Assembly: GCA_016214985.1 (NCBI GenBank)
Contig: JACRMM010000057.1
Location: forward strand, 47,638 to 111,637
DNA: 64,000 nt
Direction of reading: 5' to 3'
Source: Deltaproteobacteria bacterium
GTDB taxonomy: Bacteria > Desulfobacterota > Deferrisomatia > Deferrisomatales > JACRMM01
Of the stretch, positions 52,087-60,587 are shown one piece after another. The position numbers and the translations under genes are program-made. The notes under the pieces were generated by a model that saw only the letters and a program-made list of their open reading frames with translations, did not search any database and was not told where the DNA came from. Numbering within the stretch: position 1 is the first letter of the stretch; the number at the start of each line of letters is the position of its first letter.

Positions 52087-53121
52087 ATGAATGCGCGGCG
52101 AGTACTCAAAGTCGGCTCCGCGATCCTGCTCGCGGGAGTCCTCGGTGCCTCTTGCGGAGGGAGCGGAGGGGGTGGGGGCGATGGGGGCGGCGACGTGTCC
52201 GGGTTCAAATTCAACGACGCCAACATGGAGACCGCAGCGGCCACCGGGACGAGCCTGGTGGACTTCTTCCCCGCGGTGGGCCGCTTCGCCCTGGTCATGG
52301 TGGACGCCGTTCCATCCGCGGCCGCGAAGCGCCTCTCTGCCAGCCGCATGAGTGACCCCATGGACATGGAGATGTGCTGGAGCGGCTCGTCCATGATGAC
52401 GTGGGATGACACCGACAACAACTCGGAGATATCGGCAGGGGACGCTCTCACCTTGACGCTGACCAACTGCGACATGACCGGTGAGGGAAGCAAGGCGACC
52501 GGCAGCGCGGAGTTCACGTTCACATCGGTCGCCCCGTCGCTCGCCGCGGACGTGGTTCTGGACCTTGACATCGCCGACACCGTGGACGGCAAGCCCGAGA
52601 CCGAGACCATCGGGGGAAGCTTCCCGATGCAGGTGGCCCTCGGGGTGGACCCCGTGTACCAGTACACCGTGACGTACGGCGGGAAGAGCCGGAGCGACGT
52701 CCTCACGCAGACGCTGAACGGGAAGGAGCAGAAGTTCGGATGCTTCGACGTGTCCCACAAGTTCTCGCCCATGGACGACACCGAGGAAATACTGGTGCGA
52801 GGCATCGCGAACGTCGCGGGGAAGATCATGCAGGTCGGAACCTATTTCGGCGACAACTTCATGACGTTCGACGCCAGCGCCGGCGACGGGGGTGAGCCGG
52901 TCGGCGGGTCGCTCTGGCTCCTGAGCTTCGACGGCCGCCCCAACGTGGGTCTCGCGCCCTGCAACGCCGTGGGCAGCCCTGGTCAGGTCGACTCCGACGA
53001 CTCGTCGCTCCTGCTCACCGCCACCGGAGGAGGCAACATCACGCTCGGGCTGTACCTCAACGGCAACAACCAGATACCGACGAAGACCATCGAAACGACG
53101 TGGGGCGCGCTGACCCAGTAG
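52087..53121 (+). CDS. predicted lipoprotein of unknown function
   Basis: A 344-residue exported protein. The lipobox is VLGASC (cysteine near residue 23), followed by a glycine-rich linker and a threonine/aspartate-rich, probably beta-strand body (for example DDTDNNSEISAGDALTLTLTN). The C-terminus is asparagine- and glycine-rich. I do not recognise the family. The ATG at 52087 follows GAGGAGGAGG; the upstream extension is not credible. It appears to be transcribed alone. Confidence 0.8.
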   Translation: MNARRVLKVGSAILLAGVLGASCGGSGGGGGDGGGDVSGFKFNDANMETAAATGTSLVDFFPAVGRFALVMVDAVPSAAAKRLSASRMSDPMDMEMCWSGSSMMTWDDTDNNSEISAGDALTLTLTNCDMTGEGSKATGSAEFTFTSVAPSLAADVVLDLDIADTVDGKPETETIGGSFPMQVALGVDPVYQYTVTYGGKSRSDVLTQTLNGKEQKFGCFDVSHKFSPMDDTEEILVRGIANVAGKIMQVGTYFGDNFMTFDASAGDGGEPVGGSLWLLSFDGRPNVGLAPCNAVGSPGQVDSDDSSLLLTATGGGNITLGLYLNGNNQIPTKTIETTWGALTQ

Positions 53122-53314
53122 CTGGGACCCTCCGCACACTCCGTCGCACGCCTGCCGAACGGGCGACCGCTTGTTCCGGCCGCCCGTTCGGCGTTCTGGG
53201 TTCCGGATCACCCGGCCCGCTGAAGTCCTCACTGCCGGACGAGAACCGCGGGCCCGCGCGCTTCCAAGGTCCCCCCGAAGCGACGGGCCGGGCGTCTACC
53301 GTCCTGCGACGGCC

Positions 53315-53746
53315 TCAGCCCTTCGGCGCCTCCGGTTTGGCCGGCTGGGACGCCTGGATCGCGGTGCTTTCGAACAAGCTCCGGTAGGCGAGGATCACGG
53401 ACCCCACGTCTTCGGTCGGAATGCCCGTCCTCTGGCTGGCGAGCAGGGCAATATTGTAGACGTCGCGCCCTGAACCATTCGCCTTCGAGGACATCACATA
53501 GAGATCCAGGATCTCCTGCACCTTATCCCGCGGAACGCTGGTCTTGTAGGCGATCCGCGTGACCGGGTCGGTATCGTCGCGGGCTCCTCCGGCGGCAGGC
53601 TGCTCCGTTCGGGCGGCCACCACAGGAGCCGGCGTCGCCGGCGCCTGTGCTTCGCGCGTGGAGGTTTTCATGCATCCCACAGTCAACGTTCCGGCCACCA
53701 GCAGGCTTGCGCACAGCGCAGTGTTTTGGTGTTTCCGCAGTTTCAT
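53315..53746 (-). CDS. small predicted lipoprotein of unknown function
   Basis: A 143-residue protein with a lipoprotein signal (LLVAGTLTVGC, cysteine near residue 25), an alanine/proline-rich linker and a helical domain near 65-130 (VPRDKVQEILDLYVMSS; GRDVYNIALLASQRTG). I do not recognise the fold. The ATG at 53746 follows GGGAGGAC. Its promoter region contains a perfect GTTGT-C-ACAAC palindrome at 53771-53781. Confidence 0.75.
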   Translation of the reverse strand: MKLRKHQNTALCASLLVAGTLTVGCMKTSTREAQAPATPAPVVAARTEQPAAGGARDDTDPVTRIAYKTSVPRDKVQEILDLYVMSSKANGSGRDVYNIALLASQRTGIPTEDVGSVILAYRSLFESTAIQASQPAKPEAPKG

Positions 53747-54153
53747 CAAAGTCCTCCCTTTCGTGTGATCGTTGTCACAACAAGAAAGCGCGGATTCTAA
53801 GACTCGCCCACTCCCCAGTAAAGGGGGATCTCGCATCCAGTTCTCGTGATACTTGCCGAACGACCAGTTGATTCATTCGTGAGACAGCGTCGCAGAATGC
53901 CATTCTATTTCTCTATCTGTTGCAGCCAGACGATGCCGCGAAAGAGTAGTGCAATCAGAACTGGCTCACGGCGCCCCACCAAAACTGCGTTTCGCAACTC
54001 AGGGGAAGTTTGCAGAGACTCGAATTCTGGGGCCCCGGCGTCAAAGGGCAGGTGGGGGACGTCGGGTCGGCCGCGCGTTGACAGTTTGCCGATCGCCCGA
54101 TAGGGTTTCTTCTGGACGCGGCCCTTCGAGAATCCAGGAGGCAGGAGCATACG
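53747..54153. other. 407-base divergent intergenic region between lipoprotein and DoxX genes
   Basis: Less GC-rich than the surroundings. It holds the palindrome GTTGTCACAAC (53771-53781) near the lipoprotein start, and a sigma-70-like promoter for doxX: TTGACA (54078-54083), 17 bases, TAGGGT (54101-54106). The middle part (53840-54060) shows no credible gene and may be decayed sequence. Confidence 0.5.
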
Positions 54154-54561
54154 ATGAAGAGAACGACAGAGGACGCGGGGAAGCTGCTCGTGAGGGTCAC
54201 GCTCGCCGGGCTCATCCTGTTCCACGGCGCTCACAAACTCGCTTATGGGATCTCCCCGATTCGGGACATGCTCGCGAGCCACGGGGTCCCTGGCATCGCT
54301 GCCTACGGCGTCTACATCGGGGAAGTGGTGGCCCCGCTCCTCCTGCTCTTGGGGGTGTACGTGCGCCTCACCGGCCTTCTCGTCGCGGGGAACATGATCG
54401 TCGCGGTGCTCCTCGTTCACACGAGCCAGTTCTTCACCCTCACGTCGGCGGGGGGGTGGAGTCTGGAGTTGCAGTTCTTCTACTTCGCCTCGGGCCTCGC
54501 CGTGGCGCTGCTCGGCGCGGGCCGGTACTCCTTCGCGCCGCCCAACAAGAAGTGGAATTGA
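54154..54561 (+). CDS. DoxX family membrane protein
   Basis: A 135-residue protein with four membrane helices, starting with LLVRVTLAGLILFHGAHKLAYGI, then GVPGIAAYGVYIGEVVAPLLLLLGVYVRLTGLLVAGNM-type segments read here in parts, and ending with PPNKKWN. This fits the DoxX family of small quinone- or redox-linked membrane proteins; the physiological role in bacteria is unclear. It is a single gene behind its own predicted promoter. Confidence 0.88.
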   Translation: MKRTTEDAGKLLVRVTLAGLILFHGAHKLAYGISPIRDMLASHGVPGIAAYGVYIGEVVAPLLLLLGVYVRLTGLLVAGNMIVAVLLVHTSQFFTLTSAGGWSLELQFFYFASGLAVALLGAGRYSFAPPNKKWN

Positions 54562-54616
54562 GACTCGGCCCCTGCAGACCGCGCGGTGGAGAGAATCGGC
54601 GGCCGGGTGCCCTCCG

Positions 54617-54979
54617 TCAGAAGTCGACTCTGAGGAGGTCCGCAGAGGATGTGAAGCCCCGGGGGCCTTCGCGCACCGTGCGGATCGTCGGCATGGCCAG
54701 GTACAACGTGCCCTGATCGTACTCGGCCACCGCGGTCGTCGACTCGTAGACACCGTACAACGCCCCAGCGATGGCGCCGGCAGCTCCTCCGTAGGCGAGG
54801 TACATCCAGTGGTCTCCGGGCTTGCTCGTGAACACCATCGCGGCGCCACCCACCAAGGCCCCGGTCAACGCCCCGTAAGCGGTGTCCTTGAAGATCACCT
54901 CCATACGGAGCTCGGCCTGGCTGGCCGTTGCGCCGAGGAGGCACGCGGTGAGGGTCAACGCAGCGAGCGCCTTCTTCAT
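54617..54979 (-). CDS. glycine-zipper-containing exported small protein
   Basis: A 120-residue protein with a signal peptide (LAALTLTACLLGATASQA) and a glycine/alanine-rich pair of helices (ALTGALVGGAAMVF; LAYGGAAGAIAGALYGVYES) that resemble glycine-zipper membrane segments. I do not recognise a functional family. The ATG at 54979 gives the signal peptide. Convergent with doxX. Confidence 0.7.
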   Translation of the reverse strand: MKKALAALTLTACLLGATASQAELRMEVIFKDTAYGALTGALVGGAAMVFTSKPGDHWMYLAYGGAAGAIAGALYGVYESTTAVAEYDQGTLYLAMPTIRTVREGPRGFTSSADLLRVDF

Positions 54980-55584
54980 GGGGGAGTCTCCTCTCAGAAT
55001 GAAGTTGGAGTGGCGCCGCGTCCGTCCTGACGGCGGTACCTCCTCGGGGAGGGCGCGGATCTCGCGCCCGGCGCGGACCCTACCCCCGAAGATCCGCGCC
55101 GTCAACCGCTGAGACCCAGCGGGCCGATGGACTTCTCCCGTGTTGCTGCGGTCGTGTCCCAGACCGGGGCGCTTTCGTCCCTTCCTGGGAGCCGACTACC
55201 TCGAAACCCCTGCTCGCGCGGGCCCCCGCCCGTGCCGCGGTGCCCCGATCGGGTCCAGTCGGGCGCCCTTGCGCGCCGGGATGTGGTGATTTCGGAGCTC
55301 AGACACCCGGCCTGCGCGCCCACGGTCGATGCGTCGTGGCCCCCCGCGGAGGGCTGACGCATGACTCGAAGCCATGGTTGGTCGCTACTCCTTCCCATAG
55401 AAGACGTTCACCTCCCACTCCATGCCAGCTACGAGTAGCGCGTTCGAACGGTTCGCATCGCTTCAGCGCGCGGCTCCGTTGGAACGATCCGCGACGGAGA
55501 GCGGGTGATCGCCTCGTCCGGCCCGACACCTGGGCGCAAGCGGGCGGCGGGGCCAACGGGCCCGCCGCGCCCACGGCGAGCCCC
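54980..55584. other. 605-base region upstream of the AraC-like gene, no intact gene
   Basis: Open frames here are rich in arginine and proline and have no family resemblance. The last 90 bases are in frame with the AraC-like gene and probably derive from the lost sensor half of that regulator. I see no promoter or repeat that I could support. Confidence 0.4.
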
Positions 55585-56052
55585 GTGCTCCGGGAGATGC
55601 TCTTCTTCCTGCTCCTTCACCCGATGACGGAGGCCGCCCCGGCGCTGGTGAACACCTTTGTGCGGGTGCTCGGCGAGCAGCTCGCGGAGGCGAGGTCCTT
55701 CCCCTGCATGGACCACCTGGAGGGGCAGGCCAAGGACGCCCGGCTCCGCGCCGCCGTCCGCTTCATGAGAGAGCACCTCGGCGAGCACGTCTCCATGGAG
55801 GATGTGGCACGTGCCTCCGCCCTGAGCGTGCGCTCGCTGACGAGACGTTTCGCCGCGGAGTTCGGCCTGTCACCCAAAGAAGTCCTGACGAAGAACCGGA
55901 TCGCCGTGGCACGGGAGCTCATGGCGGCGAGGAAGCTCTCGGTTACCGAGGCCGCCGCGGCAGTGGGCTACTCGTCCCTCTCCCAGTTCATCAAGACGTT
56001 TCGGGAGACCACCGGGCGCCTGCCTTCCGAGGTGGCCCGGTTCGGGGCGTGA
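55585..56052 (+). CDS. AraC-family transcriptional regulator, N-terminal sensor domain missing
   Basis: The C-terminal 100 residues are a clear AraC DNA-binding domain: AVRFMREHLGEHVSMEDVARASALSVRSLTRRFAAEF, then a second helix-turn-helix with LSVTEAAAAVGYSSLSQFIKTF. Before it lies a helical linker (LREMLFFLLLHPM; FPCMDHLEG) typical of cupin-AraC regulators, but the cupin itself is absent. The frame stays open back to 55240 without similarity. I give a GTG at 55585 as a minimal start; ATG 55597 is as likely. It is best seen as a truncated regulator, perhaps a pseudogene. Confidence 0.65.
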   Translation: MLREMLFFLLLHPMTEAAPALVNTFVRVLGEQLAEARSFPCMDHLEGQAKDARLRAAVRFMREHLGEHVSMEDVARASALSVRSLTRRFAAEFGLSPKEVLTKNRIAVARELMAARKLSVTEAAAAVGYSSLSQFIKTFRETTGRLPSEVARFGA

Positions 56053-56251
56053 GTCCTCCCCCTCCCGCCGGCTCGAACCGGTACCCCACCCTGTGGACCG
56101 ATGGGAGCACGGCCTGGTCAGGGGCAAGGGGGACGGGTTGATCGTTTCGCCAACGGGACAGCGGGCCCGGAGCCGGGCGGAGATCTCCCCGGTTCGCGCG
56201 GTACGTCGACGGCCGTGGCCAAAGGCACCCCGGCTCGTTCCCGCTCGCCCG

Positions 56252-57010
56252 TCACGTTCGCGCCGCTTCCAGGGGCGTGCGCGCGAGCACGAGGACCCAC
56301 ACCCCCTCCGCGCCGCCGTCGAGGCACGCCTGGGCACACGCCCGCGCCGTGGCCGTGGAGGTCGCCACGTCGTCGACCAGCAGCACGTCACCCCCAAGCG
56401 TCTCTCCAGCCGCGAAGGCTCCCTTCACGGCCCGCGCCCTCTCGTCCGCCCCGAGCCCCACTAGATCCGGGGTGGTCCGAACCTTCCTCAGGGCCCGGGG
56501 CCGCCAGGGGAGGTGGGCTTGGCGCGCGACCCGGCGGGCCAGGAGCGCCGGCAGGTCGAAGCCCCGGCGCCGCAGCGCCCCGGAGTCACAGGGCACCGGC
56601 ACCACGGCCGAGAAGCGGCGCCCGGCAACCTCCCGCTCGTAGGCGTCGGCGATGAGCTGCTCGAGCGTTCCCCGGTACGCAAGGTCGCGGCGGTACTTGA
56701 AGCGGTGGATCGCCTCCAGGAGAGGCCCCCGGTAGAGGCCCCACGCGCGAAGCTCCGCGAAGGGGGGAGGATCCCGGAGACACCGGGGGCAGGGATGCGA
56801 AGGGCCCTCGCCGGAGAAGGGCGCGCCGCAGGCGGGGCAGAAGGGCTCGACGAGGGGCTCCAGACCCCGGCCGCAGGACGCACAAAAGGGGGAGGGGAGG
56901 GCCGGCGGCCGGCGGCGGCAGGCAGGGCACAGGGGCGGGAGAAGGACCTGGACGAGGCCCTCGGCGCCAAGCCGCAGGACGCGAAGCCCTGCGCGGGCGA
57001 CTCCGGTCAG
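56252..57010 (-). CDS. comF: ComF family phosphoribosyltransferase-like protein
   Basis: A protein of about 252 residues. Zinc-finger cysteines lie at the N-terminus (CPACRRR, CASCGRG, CPACGAPF, CPRCLRD, about residues 25-85). The phosphoribosyltransferase signature VLLVDDVATSTATARAC sits near residue 215, with RRRGFDLPALLA near 160. ComF proteins aid DNA uptake and replication restart. No ATG, GTG or TTG exists in frame near the expected start. A CTG at 57010 overlaps the gpmI stop as CTGA, just as ATGA does in coupled genes, so I place the start there. Confidence 0.85.
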   Translation of the reverse strand: MTGVARAGLRVLRLGAEGLVQVLLPPLCPACRRRPPALPSPFCASCGRGLEPLVEPFCPACGAPFSGEGPSHPCPRCLRDPPPFAELRAWGLYRGPLLEAIHRFKYRRDLAYRGTLEQLIADAYEREVAGRRFSAVVPVPCDSGALRRRGFDLPALLARRVARQAHLPWRPRALRKVRTTPDLVGLGADERARAVKGAFAAGETLGGDVLLVDDVATSTATARACAQACLDGGAEGVWVLVLARTPLEAART

Positions 57011-58548
57011 GGCAGCAGCAGCGTTCGTCCCGACATCTCCGCGGGCTGGGTCAGGCCCAGGAGCTCCAAGAGCGTCGGCGCCACGTCGGCGAGGATGCCA
57101 TCCCCGCGCAGCCGCGCGCCCCTGCGCCGGTCGTCCACGAGGAGGCACGGCACCCGGTTCGTCGTGTGGGCAGTGTGGGGCTGCCCGGTCCCGGGGTCCC
57201 ACATCTCCTCGGCGTTGCCGTGATCGGCCGTGACGATCGCCGCATAGCCGCGGGCGCGCAGGGCATCGACCACCCGGCCTACGCACCCGTCCACGGTCTC
57301 CACGGCCCGGACCGTCGCCTCCAGGATCCCCGTGTGCCCCACCATGTCGAGGTTTGCGAAGTTCACTACGATGGCGTCGAAGCGGCCCCCCCCGATCTCG
57401 GCCACGAGCCGGTCGGCGACGCCCATGGCGCTCATCTCGGGCTTCAAGTCGTAGGTCGCGACCTCCCGCGGGCTCGGCACGAGGATCCGCTCCTCCCCGG
57501 GGTAGGAGGTCTCTTCCCCGCCGTTGAAGAAGAAGGTCACGTGCGCGTACTTCTCGGTCTCGGCGATCCGCAGCTGACGGAGGCCCGCCGCGGAAACGAC
57601 CTCGCCGAAGAGGTGGACGAGGCGCTCGGGCGGGAACGCCATGGGCAGGTCGAAGGTCTCGTCGTACTGGGTGAAGGTGACGTAGGCAGAGAGGGCCGGG
57701 CGGCCGGCCACGTCGAAGGCGGAGAAGTTCCGCTGCGTGAACGCCCGGGTGATCTCCCGCGCCCGATCCGAGCGGAAGTTGAAGAAGACGAGCGCGTCGC
57801 CGTCGGCCAGCGCCGCCACCGGCCCCCCGCCGGGCGCCCGAATCACCCGGGGCACCACGAACTCGTCGGTCTGGCCCTCGGCGTAGGCAGCCTCCACCGC
57901 CTCTCGCGCCGACCCGGCCGGAATTCCCTGCCCCTGGCTGAGCGCCCGGAAGGCCTTCTCCACGCGGTCCCAGCGAGTGTCGCGGTCCATGGCGTAGAAC
58001 CGGCCCATCACCGTCGCGACCGCTCCGACGCCGAGCCGGGCCATCTCCGCCTCCAAGGCCTCCAGGTACCCGAGCCCGCTCTGGGGCGGCGTATCGCGGC
58101 CGTCCAGGAACGCGTGCACGTAGACACGACCGGCCCCCTGTCGCCGGGCGAGCTCCAAGAGCGCGTACAGGTGCCTCTGGTGGCTGTGCACCCCCCCGTC
58201 CGAGACGAGGCCCATCAGGTGCAGCGCCCCGCCCGCTTCGACCGAGCGGCGGCACGCCTCGGTCAGGGCGGGGTTGTCGTAGAAGCTCCCGTTCTCGATG
58301 GCCAGGTTGATCCGGGTGTAGTCCTGGTAGACCACGCGGCCGGCGCCGAGGTTCAGGTGGCCGACCTCCGAGTTACCCATCTGGCCCGGCGGCAGGCCCA
58401 CGTCCAGCCCCGAGGCTCCGAGGGTCGTCGCCGAAAACTCGCGTCGCAGCGCCGTCAGCCGCGGTGTGCGAGCCTGGGCCACGGCGTTCGCCGCCGTCTC
58501 CGTCCGCTGCCCCCACCCGTCGAGCACGACCAGCGCCACCCGGCTCAC
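57007..58548 (-). CDS. gpmI: 2,3-bisphosphoglycerate-independent phosphoglycerate mutase
   Basis: A 513-residue glycolytic enzyme of the alkaline-phosphatase fold. The phospho-serine is in GQMGNSEVGHLNLGAG near residue 61. Metal ligands are found in LDGWG at the N-terminus and in NFANLDMVGHTG near 400 and VTADHGNAEEM near 440. It interconverts 3- and 2-phosphoglycerate using manganese. The start is GTG at 58548, ten bases after the LapB-like gene. Confidence 0.97.
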   Translation of the reverse strand: MSRVALVVLDGWGQRTETAANAVAQARTPRLTALRREFSATTLGASGLDVGLPPGQMGNSEVGHLNLGAGRVVYQDYTRINLAIENGSFYDNPALTEACRRSVEAGGALHLMGLVSDGGVHSHQRHLYALLELARRQGAGRVYVHAFLDGRDTPPQSGLGYLEALEAEMARLGVGAVATVMGRFYAMDRDTRWDRVEKAFRALSQGQGIPAGSAREAVEAAYAEGQTDEFVVPRVIRAPGGGPVAALADGDALVFFNFRSDRAREITRAFTQRNFSAFDVAGRPALSAYVTFTQYDETFDLPMAFPPERLVHLFGEVVSAAGLRQLRIAETEKYAHVTFFFNGGEETSYPGEERILVPSPREVATYDLKPEMSAMGVADRLVAEIGGGRFDAIVVNFANLDMVGHTGILEATVRAVETVDGCVGRVVDALRARGYAAIVTADHGNAEEMWDPGTGQPHTAHTTNRVPCLLVDDRRRGARLRGDGILADVAPTLLELLGLTQPAEMSGRTLLLP

Positions 58549-58558
58549 ATTCGCCCTC

Positions 58559-59863
58559 TCATGCCACCGCCGCGGGGTCGCCCAGGTCGAGGTGAAGGGT
58601 GCCCACGGCCCGGCAACCGGGGCACTCGTAGACCCACGACCGCTCCGAGCGGCCGCACGCCTCGCAGGTGAAGTCCACCGGCGGCGCCCCCTCCTCGGCC
58701 CGAACGCTCTCCCGGAACGCTCGCGCCGCGCCGTCGTAAGAGCGAAGCTGGAACAGCGCCTCGCCGGCGAGCCACCGGGCCGCGGGGGCCCGCGCGATCG
58801 AAGCCTCGGCCCGCTCCACGAGCTCCAACGCCTCCTCCGCCCGGTGAAGGGACAAGAGCAGTCTCACGCGGAGGAGCGTCAGCGCCTTGTCCCTCTTGCC
58901 GAGCTTTCGGTAGAGCGTCAGCATCTCGTCCGCCGAACCCTGCCGGACCCTGGCCTCCTCGGCCTTCAGGAGGAGCGCCCGCTCGCCTGTCGCCCCGTAC
59001 CCCTTGAGCCACACCCGAACCGCTTCGCGCTCGTCTCCCTGGGCGGCCAGCGTGTCGCCCAGGGCACCGTAGGCGGCGCCGAAGCTCTGGTCCTCGTCGA
59101 GGACCCGCCGCAGCTGCTCGCTCGCCTGGGCGGGCGGTGCGCCGCGCGCGCCGCTCAAAACGAGCTTCGAGAGGGAGCGGCGTTCGTCCTCCCGCTCGTG
59201 GCGCCCCACGGTGCGGGCCAGCACTTTCTCCTGCACCCGCACGGCCTCGCCCCAGCTCTCCCGCTCCCGGTAAAGGTCGCGGAGCGCCTGCAAGGACGGC
59301 AGGTGATCCGGGTCCACCTGAAGCCATCGGGACAGTACATCGGCCTGCGCGTCGCGGTCTCCCCGGTCTCGGTACAACTCGAGCAGGACGGCGAACGCCT
59401 CCGGGTTATTCGGCTGGTCCTCGATCAGGGCCTTCAACCGCCGCTCCGCGGCCTCCCCTCTGCCCTGGGCCCGCTCGGCCCTCGCGAGCTCGAGCGCCAC
59501 CCCGGGGTCCCCGGGGAGCCGCCGGTAGGCGCGCCGGAGCACCTTGCCCGCGGCCTTTGCTTTGCCCTCCACCACCTGCCCGCGCCCCTCGGCGAACAGC
59601 CGGCGCCCCTGCTCCCGCCGGGCCTCGGCCCGGCGGTGCGTCCAGAACCGCAGGCTGAACCCGGCTTCCCGGACCACTCCAGTGAGGAAGGCCGCGACGA
59701 AGCCGGTCAGGAAGGTGAGAAACAGCACCAGGCCGAGACTGGTCTGCATCGGAGCGGCGCCGGGGTAGAGCCGGAAGCTCACCAGGTGGGGGTTGACCGT
59801 GAACAGGAACCCGAAGGCGACGAGTCCTGCGAGGAGGGCGACGTACCACCACTTCCGTGCCAC
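58559..59863 (-). CDS. lapB: LapA-LapB fusion: LPS assembly TPR protein with rubredoxin-like zinc domain
   Basis: A 434-residue protein. Residues 1-70 contain two membrane helices separated by a short loop with VNPHLVSFRLYPG, the pattern of LapA/DUF1049. Several TPR repeats follow (about 100-370). The C-terminus is a rubredoxin-like metal site, CEACGRSERSWVYECPGC (about 400-418). The latter two parts define LapB/YciM, which adjusts LpxC proteolysis and so lipopolysaccharide synthesis. In enterobacteria lapA and lapB are separate adjacent genes; here they appear joined. The start is GTG at 59863. Confidence 0.85.
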   Translation of the reverse strand: MARKWWYVALLAGLVAFGFLFTVNPHLVSFRLYPGAAPMQTSLGLVLFLTFLTGFVAAFLTGVVREAGFSLRFWTHRRAEARREQGRRLFAEGRGQVVEGKAKAAGKVLRRAYRRLPGDPGVALELARAERAQGRGEAAERRLKALIEDQPNNPEAFAVLLELYRDRGDRDAQADVLSRWLQVDPDHLPSLQALRDLYRERESWGEAVRVQEKVLARTVGRHEREDERRSLSKLVLSGARGAPPAQASEQLRRVLDEDQSFGAAYGALGDTLAAQGDEREAVRVWLKGYGATGERALLLKAEEARVRQGSADEMLTLYRKLGKRDKALTLLRVRLLLSLHRAEEALELVERAEASIARAPAARWLAGEALFQLRSYDGAARAFRESVRAEEGAPPVDFTCEACGRSERSWVYECPGCRAVGTLHLDLGDPAAVA

Positions 59864-59872
59864 CGCTGCCCC

Positions 59873-60244
59873 TCAGCGCCCGCTCTGGCCGGTGAGCGCC
59901 AGCGCCTCCCGGTCGGCCTTGCACTCCACGCACAGGGTCGCGTGGGGAACGACGCGCAGCCGCGCCTCCCCGATCGGGTCTCCGCACTCCTCGCAGCTCC
60001 CGAAGCTCCCGTCGTCGAGCCGATCCAGCGCGGCATCGATCTCGCGCAGCATCGCGCGCTCCCGCTCGCTCATGCCGAGCAGCATCTGGCGCGCATAGGT
60101 GTTGGCCGCCTCGTCGGCCATGTCCTGCGTCCCGTCGGTGCCCAACGCCAGCCCTTCGGCGCGCAGAGTCGAGACGTCCCCGGCGAGCTCCTTCCGCAGG
60201 GTCAGGAGGCGTTCGCGGTGTTTCTCCCTCTCTTCGCTATCCAT
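59873..60244 (-). CDS. DksA/TraR-family zinc-finger protein
   Basis: A 123-residue protein with an N-terminal coiled coil and a C4 zinc finger FGSCEECGDPIGEARL...LCVECK (cysteines near residues 81, 84, 104 and 107). DksA-type proteins bind the RNA polymerase secondary channel. The residues DDGSFG before the finger match the family. It overlaps the fdhD fragment by eight bases and lies ahead of the lapAB fusion on the same strand. Confidence 0.92.
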   Translation of the reverse strand: MDSEEREKHRERLLTLRKELAGDVSTLRAEGLALGTDGTQDMADEAANTYARQMLLGMSERERAMLREIDAALDRLDDGSFGSCEECGDPIGEARLRVVPHATLCVECKADREALALTGQSGR

Positions 60245-60587
60245 GCCCCGCTCCTGTCTCCACGGGCAGCGCCCCCTGGACGCGACCCGGGTAGGTGTAC
60301 ACGTTGAACCGTCCGCTTCGCATGCAGCCGACCGCGGTCACCCCCGGCTCCTCCGCGAGCCGAAGCGCCGGGGCCGTCGGTGCCGAGCGAGAACCCAGCA
60401 CCGGCACCCCCATCCTGGCCACCTCCACCAGGATCTCCGAGGAGATGCGCCCGGTGGTCGGCAGCGCCGCATCGCCGACGTCGAGCCCTTCCGGAAACGC
60501 CCGGCCGCCGATCCTCTCCGCCGCGTTGTGCCGGCCGGTGTTCGTGCGTTCCCGGTAGCGGCAGACCCGCCACGCCGCGGCGCCCAT
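60237..60587 (-). pseudogene. fdhD: C-terminal fragment of formate dehydrogenase accessory protein FdhD
   Basis: A 116-residue frame equal to the C-terminal half of FdhD: NTGRHNAAERIGG near residue 18, TTGRISSEILVEVARMGVPVLGSRSAP near 43-70 (read in parts) and VGCMRSGRFNVYTYPGRV near 85-105. Complete FdhD has about 270 residues and needs its N-terminal cysteine loop for sulfur transfer to molybdenum-dependent formate dehydrogenase; that half is absent. The ATG overlaps the selB stop (TGATG). Since it is still open and coupled, a reduced functional form cannot be excluded. Confidence 0.75.

Noticed and set aside
53905..54849. Minus-strand frame of 314 codons over the DoxX gene
   Set aside because: It is antisense to doxX and has a low-complexity translation; no family resemblance.
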